Under the pieces are notes generated by a model. That model made no database searches. It was given only the letters and a program-made list of their open reading frames with translations, and had not been told where the DNA came from. Both the position numbers and the translations under genes were made by a program. Below, piece by piece: positions 56,284 to 64,000 of a stretch of 64,000 bases of DNA; position 1 is the first letter of the stretch, and each line of letters opens with the position of its first letter. The DNA is from Allium sativum (lineage: Eukaryota; Streptophyta; Magnoliopsida; Asparagales; Amaryllidaceae), in contig CM060919.1 of assembly GCA_030737875.1 (NCBI GenBank), positions 804,743,160 to 804,807,159 on the forward strand. Direction: 5' to 3'.

Positions 56284-58650
56284 TGTAACGACCCGGATTT
56301 TGAGCGGCTTTGGTTATCGACGTAAGCACGACGTCGATAACCAAAACATCGAAAAATCCCGGTAGTTAATGAAAGAAATTAGAAGGTGAGAATAGATAAG
56401 ATAGAAACTTAGAATAGAAGAAGAAGAAGAACATAACATCAGAGTAACACGAACCTCACAGCGGAACGAATAACATATAATAGATAACATAACTTTGAAA
56501 TATAACAAATATGTATACAATAGCACTTATCAGAGTACAGCACTTACAACACAGCGGAAATAACTATAGCTATATGATCTTGAAGCCTCCTGCTCCAAGC
56601 TCTTCCAGTATATCTGTAAATTCCTGACTACTTGACTGCCCGTACAAAATTAGGCACCCAAGAGTTTAGGGAAAACAAAACAAATAAACTCCGGGTCAGT
56701 CATGGGACTGGTATGAGTAAAACAGTTTAAACAGGTATATGAACAAGTAAACGATATCTTATAAGACCACGCCGCAGAACGGAACGGGTTTTTCCCTTAT
56801 GAGAATCCAAAATATCTTTATATCAAAAATCTTTTGATATTATAATAATGTCTATGTACAAATAGATCTCAACTAGCAGAAACGCTTTCATCTCACGTTC
56901 TACATATATAGTATACAATCAAAATCGCAAGCACGTATTGGATAATGGATTTCCAACTATGACAAGGTATGGAATCACCTTCCGATCAGTGTACTCTAGG
57001 AACGATACACTGGAGTTCAACAAGAACATCTTGCAACTCAGCCACACATGACCGACCACTCATTTCGCTTGAGTGTATCGAATGTACATCACCAACGGTT
57101 GGGATCAGCAACCGTTCCCGTATATATATGGGACAGCATTGATAGATTAAAGAAACAAATGAATATTCACTAGATAGGTGATTATACACCCTACTTCGGT
57201 GCGACCGACTTAGCCATGCTGCCTGCCCGATTTCTGTCATTTACCGGTTGATGAGGCTAGAAGCTACGCTTTATCATTACATCAGATTCACTTCGAATGC
57301 TACATTGTCAGATCCATCGAAAATCACTAATTGATGTCTACAACCATACATTACGTGTCAGCTAAAAGAAGTTTCCTTCTCCGCTTCCACTCTTGGTATA
57401 GTTGAAGAAATCAATGTACGTGATCGTCTGGAAATACTATGTCAGACATCCATCTTCATTCACTTAGAAATGTCACATCGTCATACCCGCCAAATCACAA
57501 ATTGACTTATCCAAAAATAACACGGGTATACAGCTAAGAGAAACGAATTCCTCCGCCACCAAACGTGAATACGTTTGAACAGATCAACTTACGCGATCCA
57601 TTGGATATACTCTGTCAGACCTTCGTCCATATAAGTTGTCCTGGGACTGGACAAATCGAAGGCACTATTCTGTAAACATGATAGCCCTTGCATTTTACTC
57701 CGTCTTCAATTATCTTTGGCATATATGATTCGCGATGCTTATGCCAATACAGAGTGGTTCTATGGATAATAATCCAACCGGTCTCTCCATATTAACAACG
57801 TTAAAATGGTCAAAACTTCGATAGTCGGTGAGTTAACTATCAAAGAAAAACAAGTGTGCAAACAACGATATTATTTCCAAATGGAAATTATATCGAACAA
57901 ACATCATTTAACATAAATCTCTTTAGTTCATTTATCTACTTATCTCCTGTTTCCCTATATTCTAAATTCTTATTTTCTTTTATCAGAAAACATTTCTGAT
58001 TCTCGTTTGGAAAACATTTCCAAAACTCTTTTACGATCAAACCTTACCATTTCTTAGTTAAGAAGGAAGTCACTCAAGTTGGGGTACAATTACCTCTCAG
58101 ACCTTAACTGAACAACGTTATAACTTCGAAATGGTTAAAGTTTATCTTTTAATCTTTACCAACTTCTTTACGCCTTTCTCGGATTCAATCTTACTAATCC
58201 ACTTCTATATTTAAAACATTGGTTTTAACGATAACGTTATAATCCCTACTTTCGAATTATCTAACTTTAATTATAACTTCTATTCTTATTAGTGAATAAT
58301 TAACCTAACACTTATTTATTTATAAATAAATAAATCTATATTTAAACACTGGAAAAGTATAAGTACTTTCCCGAATTCGATATAATCGAATTTGCCGATC
58401 AACTCTCTTCGAGAAAACTCTAATTGATTAACTCTTCTTCGAATAACCTATATTCGATTAACTCCTTCCTTTTCAAATATCTCATATTTGAAAATCTTAC
58501 TTTCGAATAAACTATATTCGAAAATCTCTTTTCGAATAACTCTTATTCGATAAATCTCACTTTGATCAACTAATATTCGATAACTTCTCCTTTTCAAATA
58601 TCTCATCTTTGAAAAACCTCACTTCGATTAAACTATAATTGATAACTCCC

Positions 58651-58815
58651 TTCGATGAACTAACATCGATAACTCCTTTCGATGAAACTAACATCGATAA
58701 CTCTTTTCGATGAAACTAACATCGATAACTCCTTTCGATGAAACTAACATCGATAACTCTTTTCGATGAAACTAACATCGATAACTCTTTTCGATGAAAC
58801 TAACATCGATAACTC
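58651..58815. repeat. 28-bp tandem repeat, CGATGAAACTAACATCG type
   Basis: About six near-identical copies of a 27-28 bp unit TTCGATGAAACTAACATCG + ATAACTC(C/T)T. Each unit is itself a hairpin (CGATG/CATCG). Confidence 0.9.
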
Positions 58816-59139
58816 TTTTAACTCTATTCGAATAAACTATATTCGATTGACTCCTTCTGAATGTCTATATTCGTAACTTCTTCTCGAATAACCAATTATT
58901 CGATTATCTTACTTCGAATAACTTATATTCGATTATCTCACTTCGATTTACTTATATTCGATAATTCTTCTCGAATGAACTATATTCGATTTCTCTTCTC
59001 GAATGAACTATATTCGATTTCTCTTCTCGAATAAACAATATTCGATTACTCTTCTCTTCGAGTACACTATGTTCGATAAATCTACTTTGAATAAGTGATA
59101 TTCGATAACTCCTCTCGATTAACCCTACTTACTTAACCT

Positions 59140-59270
59140 TACTGGTTTACTTGACTTACCTAACTCAACTGGTTAACTTGACTTACCTAACTCAACTGGT
59201 TAACTTGACTTACCTAACTCAACTGGTTAACTTGACTTATTTAACCCTACTTAACTCAACTGGATTAACT
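59140..59270. repeat. 27-bp tandem repeat, CTCAACTGGTTAACTTGACTTACCTAA type
   Basis: Three full units and two partial ones, at about 59140-59250, with a related GGTTAACTCTAACT set at 59500-59545. GTTAAC is palindromic and TCAA/TTGA ends can pair. Confidence 0.85.
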
Positions 59271-59572
59271 CCTATCGAATAACTAATATTCGATTTACTT
59301 CCATTCGCTTGACACTAGATCGCAGCGATCACAATGGTTACGCCTGATTCACTCAGGAAACATCCGACCGCCTTAGGCTATTTACAGCCCTGCGAATTAC
59401 GCTAGTAGTCGTACGAGATGGCAACTTATCCTGAATACCATGTTTGACTAACTCTGTCTCAAATAACTTTATTTGATTTACTCTAGTTCGTTTCAACTCT
59501 AACTGATTAACTCTAACTGGTTAACTCTAACTGGTTAACTCTATTTGACTAACTCGACTTGACTACCCCCTT

Positions 59573-59895
59573 TCGAATACCATATTCGATTAACTAACTT
59601 CGAATACCATATTCGATTTCCCTTTTCGAATACCATATGCGATTAACTAACTTCGAATACCATATTCGATTTCTCCTACTTCGAATACCATATTCGATTT
59701 CTCCTACTTCGAATACCATATTCGATTTCTCCTACTTCGAATACCATATTCGATTTCTCCTACTTCGAATACCATATTCGATTTCTCCTACTTCGAATAC
59801 CATATTCGATTAACTACTTTCGAATGTCTATATTCGATTAACTAACTTCGAATACCATATTCGATTAACTACTTTCGAATGTCTATATTCGATTA
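59573..59895. repeat. 28-bp tandem repeat, CTTCGAATACCATATTCGATTTCTCCTA type
   Basis: Around eleven units, several identical in a row between 59665 and 59800. Each holds the 17-base inverted repeat TCGAATA-cca-TATTCGA; the spacer alternates between TTTCTCCTAC and TTAACTAAC(T). Confidence 0.92.
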
Positions 59896-62691
59896 ACTTT
59901 ATTCACTTTATAAAGATTTCCTTTATAACAACGTTTTATTCCTTTGAAAAGATTTACTTTTAAATAACGGTTCTACCCTTTAAAAATGATTTCCCTTTTC
60001 ATGATGTTCCCTTTTCAATTCTATTTGTAAATGGTTTACAAATATTTCCTTTTCAAATTTATTCTTGAAATATTCTAACTCCTTTAATTCCCGGGAAAAT
60101 TCGCCATAACCTCCTTTGTATCGGGAGCATCGGGAAAATCCCCAAACCCGCCACACAGGCCTTTCCATTCAAAAAGAAAATGGTTTGAAATTATTTCCTT
60201 TTCAAATATCTCCTATTTCTAAATATCCCAATTTATAAATATTCCTTATTTATAAATATTCCACTTTATAAATATTCTATTTATCAATATTACTTTGAAA
60301 AATCTCCTTTATCCATATTCCGGTATGTCATGGTATTCAATCATATCAAATCACGATGTTTAATATCGTCCATACACACACAATCAACAACATGTTATAA
60401 TTCACATCATATATCAAAATATATGAAAAACAATAAAATAACTGTTGAGGAATCCAGTCGGATTCCTCCAACCTGTTTCCCTGCATCACAGATGTTAGAC
60501 AATATAGATAACATCAATTTCATCCCAACATGAAATATACTGATAATCAGAATCCATATTTGATTGACGGTTTTCTATATATAACTATATCTACGTTTTC
60601 AATCAAATCTATTTAACAGTCCAATTTAACAGTCCAATTTAACAGTCCAATTTAACAATCAATACACAGCAATCAATCATTAAAAATAAAGTACAGTTTA
60701 TACAAATATAAACTGAACAGAGTTAGTGAGATTTACTCACATTGGCGCGTTAATCGTTAAATAACGGTTTGCGTTATTCGACTCAGTCGGACAATTTATT
60801 TCTCCATAAATTGTAACGTGCTCCAATCGACTCGCGGTCAGTCCCATTGTGTAGTGTCCGTCCATACGATCCTGTCGGATCTTGTTTTGCTGAATTCTGA
60901 CACCGTATGTGAAAGTTATCAACATTATACGGTAATACACTACTTAGAATTAAATAAACTTTATTTATTTAAAACTCGGGCCTTTACCACTAAATCCGGC
61001 CCACTTACTTCCTTGAAATTATAGCCCGTATCCTCCTCCTTCCCGATATCAGAAATCTGATTCCAGTATTCGTCTTCCACAATAACCGAACTTCCAAAGC
61101 TCCATTACCCTTTTGCTCTTCAACGGATTCGAGATTCAATACCACTGTTCAACTCCTGGTTGAAATCTGCGTCATCTCGCTACCCCAGAAGGGAACTCGA
61201 ATTGGACTTCTCCGTCGCAACTTCAGGTATCTCGGCTACTGTACAACGTCGGCCAACCCCAAATCAGTATCGCACTCCATCAAAAGTTCACCAGCGAAGC
61301 GGTTTTTCCCCGATGACCATGAATACCACAACCAAAGCATAAATCGCTGCACCCAATCCCTTATTTCCCAAACCCTAGAACCGCGCTGCAAATTATCGTG
61401 ATCTAGAAACTGATGTCGATCCAAACAAAACTCGTACGAGAATGATGCTCATATCTATACAAGCTCAAATATATGTACACTGGAATTTATAGATTTATGG
61501 TTTATTTTCTTTTGATTTTACGACTTGCGTTTTGTTTTTGAAAGGCAGAATTTGGGGTTCGACTTACCTTATATGCTGATATGGTGGTTGCTAACATTTG
61601 TGGAGGAGAAAGGAGTACGTGTGTTTCTCTTTGGTCCACACAATTTAGGATAATATAGTTTATTTTATTCATTTTCTATTCGTCTTTTAGTCCTTAAAAA
61701 TCCCTGCGACCACATACAATACCCAAAAATCACCAAACTGGACATGCACCTTTAGTTCGACATTACGGTCCCAACGAAACTGGTTTCGTCGAATTCCGAC
61801 TCTGTATGCTTACACAGCGTATTTTTAACCGTCGAAATACTGTCTATTTTCCACTCTAAAAATCCGTACGGTCACATAGTGACTCTAAAAATCACGAAAC
61901 TTCATATCTAACAATAATTTGACATTGCGGATCCAACAAAACTGGTTTCGTCGAATTCCGACTTCGTTTGCAAAAGTGGCTATTTTTAACGCTTTGAATG
62001 ACTCATTTAAATATATAAATATATTTAAATAAATTAAATTAAATATAAATAAATTTATATTATCGTATATATATTCACAGTGGAATATCATACGGCTCCA
62101 GGATAATTATATATTTCATATTCTAAGTCCAGGTTGAATCGATATTCAATTTACATTGAAAATCACTTTTATAACGTATATAAAGCGTTACGAATTATAT
62201 ACGAATTCCATAGCGACTATTCTGAAATTTGATTTGGACGTACGTCAAAATCTACACGATGAAATCCTGATTTTTCTCTTCCACTAGAAAGATATACTCC
62301 ACCAGCTCCACACGTTTCTTGTTTCACAGAAATCCGGCTTAAAACGAATCCTGTACATTCAGTTGAAGTCTGAATCGCCAAATAGCGAACTGCAGCGCCA
62401 TTTCGAGCTCGTTTATAAATATATTATAAACTATACGTTCAACTGTCGTCGATTCAATATAATCGTTATTATACTTCGAATCGAAACTCCACCAAATCTC
62501 GTATGCTATTCAATTCACACGATATTGTGAATTCTACTATTTCTGACTATTTCGATATTTAATTTTATTATTCATTATAAATATTAATTAAATATTCAAT
62601 ATTATTTAATTATGGTTCTCGATATCGCTATAACGATATTAAATAATTAAATTAATTATTTATTCCATCTCTAAAAATGCGGGTCATTACA

Positions 62692-64000
62692 TTCTTCCCT
62701 ACTTAATATAATTTCGTCCTCGAAATTGCTAAGTTAGAGGACGACCCTATCTATTGGAATTCCTAAGATTTGTTTACCTCTTATTTCTGATTTCAACTGA
62801 ACCAATTAATATTGATTAAAATATTTATTCCTTCCGACTAACTAAAATTTTCAAAAATTCTGAAAATATTCTAACACTTTAAACTTTCGGAAAATTTCGC
62901 CAGCGTTTCCTTTGTACTGGTCAATAGTTCAAACTCCAACTCGCATCTCTGGGCCTTCTTCAACCCAAAAGAAAATCAAAATGCCAAACGGCTTGCCAAT
63001 TCGGCTCATAAATTCCAAACTCATATAAAAATAAACTTGTACCTTTTTGTCGGGCATATCATTATATCCCTTTTCATCTGTTACTCAACTCAACATATAT
63101 AAATGTCATTCCAATCAAACTCCTGTCAGTTGGTTCTCAACCAAATCATTCGCTTATACTTAAGTCGAATTCCATTCAAACTCTAATATCAAATTTCAAC
63201 TCTTAAGTTATCGACTTAATCCCATTTCAGATTATTCTATAATCCAATCCAATTTCATTTAACTTAGTTCAAGTTAAATTCAAATTTATTTATTCACCTT
63301 TTTCCATTTTAATCCATTTAACCTCATTAGTTAAATTTTAATTTCAGAACTTAAATTCCTGAGTTCATTTCAAATCAAATTGAAATCATAGCCCCAATTC
63401 AAAACATTTGAATTTCTAAACACTTGTTTTCTCAAAACAATTCAAGAACAAAACCCTTGGTAGTAATCCGTCACTTTGGAACTCGAAAATGAATACTGAT
63501 GATGTGGCCACACTCATCAGAATCTATTTTCCAGTAATCGAAGTGAGTTCAATACTATTTCACTTTCAAAAATCATTTCTAAACACTTCTATTTTGAAAA
63601 CAGTTCAAAATCTCCCAGGAACTTAAAATTTACTTATTTTAATTCCAATTCTGATTTAACTTCAGATTAAATTCGTCTTACTTCATATACTTTACTGATA
63701 TGAATTCTGATTAGTTATTTATAACCCTTTCATCTTTTTATAATCTCATTCGATTATACTAACAACCAACACAACTAATATATACTATATTAATTTCAAA
63801 ACATATCATGTCGGTTCATCGTATTCAAGTGTTTATAAAACTCCTACCGATACAGTGGATCAAACTGATCGTCCAGAATTCATAAGCCACTCAATCAATA
63901 AATCTCCACAATATAAAACCATTTTATATTCAATAACATATACGCTCTCTTGTATATATATACACTCAACTCAATCTAGGATATTACTAATCCCATCTCT
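62692..64000 (-). other. 3' internal region of the giant-LTR gypsy element
   Basis: The minus strand reads AATTTCGAGGACGAAATT then ATATTAAGTAGGGAAGAA, ending at the LTR start: a polypurine-like tract placed where a chromovirus-type 3' UTR ends. The rest is AT-rich with no open frame of note. Bases 62858-62925 resemble 60065-60125 inside the LTR (GAAA(A)TATTCTAAC...GAAAATT(T)CGCCA...CCTTTGTA). Pol must lie beyond the window. Confidence 0.6.

Larger units (their letters stand above)
57872..59900. repeat. Array of short hairpin units in the giant LTR
   Basis: Dozens of inverted repeats lie head to tail, typically 6-11 bp stems with 3-6 nt loops. Clear ones are ATCAGAAA-aca-TTTCTGAT (57982-58000), TTTGGAAA-aca-TTTCCAAA (58006-58024), an 11-bp stem TTTTCAAATAT/ATATTTGAAAA with loop CTC (58470-58494), TCGATG...CATCGA units (58650-58815), and TCGAATA-cca-TATTCGA units (59573-59860). 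Stem sequences differ from block to block while pairing is kept. Confidence 0.8.
56284..62691 (-). repeat. Giant (about 6.4 kb) 3' LTR of a minus-strand gypsy element
   Basis: The low end reads TGTAACGACCCGGATTTTGAG and the high end CATTTTTAGAGATGG-type sequence (minus strand) after TGTAATGACCCG. A polypurine-like tract and AATTTCGAGGACGAAATT follow just outside the high end, as in chromovirus-type gypsy elements next to the 3' LTR. The low end abuts the Athila protease. The target copy on the left is TAAGT (56279-56283); the other side is outside the window. The interior has no gene but carries tandem and hairpin repeats. An alternative is a shorter LTR with later insertions, but I see no internal LTR or transposon ends. 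Confidence 0.7.

Noticed and set aside
58640..59900. CRISPR-like array of 28-bp repeats
   Set aside because: Units are contiguous, have no unique spacers of fixed size, no cas genes are present and the context is a plant LTR.
60330..61424. Short open frames within the giant LTR that could pass for a host gene
   Set aside because: All are 60-70 aa, lack domains and lie within the LTR; AACCCTAGAACCGCG-like leader sequence at about 61370 is suggestive of a 5' leader but nothing coding follows.

Overview
This 64-kb window is repeat-rich DNA from a flowering plant. It holds Ty3/gypsy elements of Tat and Athila type, a gypsy element with a chromovirus-like 3' end, a Ty1/copia element and an L1-type LINE, all nested in one another. 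I found no convincing host gene, tRNA, rRNA or CRISPR array. Coordinates of LTR ends come from reading TG...CA ends, target duplications (TSDs) and priming tracts by eye.

Left half (1-33 kb). An old Tat-type element, called T2 here, runs from about 2.67 kb to 33.18 kb and has been opened by later insertions. A solo LTR (W, minus orientation, TSD GACTA at 4088 and 21819) sits in its gag. A 13.6-kb Tat element (E1, 4213-17775, LTRs about 95-96% identical by eye) sits inside W. A second solo LTR (X, 26038-28869, TSD GGCTT) sits in T2's antisense gene. E1 and T2 both carry, between pol and the 3' LTR, a long antisense gene with two introns at matching positions and its own TATA box. In E1 the three exons stay in one frame for 1162 codons with only four nonsense codons, while gag and pol on the other strand are heavily frameshifted. 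T2 has lost protease, reverse transcriptase and RNase H but keeps the antisense gene.

Middle (33-48 kb). A minus-oriented LTR (Y, 33185-42510) is split by a copia element (34994-41111) whose polyprotein is open except for one TAG in gag. To its right lie a Tat-type LTR fragment, a plus-oriented LTR end (Z, ending 43732), unassigned DNA and a 5'-truncated LINE (about 45.59-48.08 kb).

Right (48-64 kb). Three same-family LTR pieces (A, B, C) lie next to each other. C is the 3' LTR of a minus-strand Athila-type element whose pol (56283 down to about 52997) is one frame with a few nonsense codons. Its protease is cut by another minus-strand gypsy element, whose 3' LTR (56284-62691) is about 6.4 kb, very long for an LTR. 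That LTR holds a 2-kb array of short perfect or near-perfect hairpins built from changing stem sequences.

The most interesting signals are the conserved spliced antisense gene of the Tat elements, the hairpin array in the giant LTR, and a small GTGG...GAACCAC stem-loop found at five sites.
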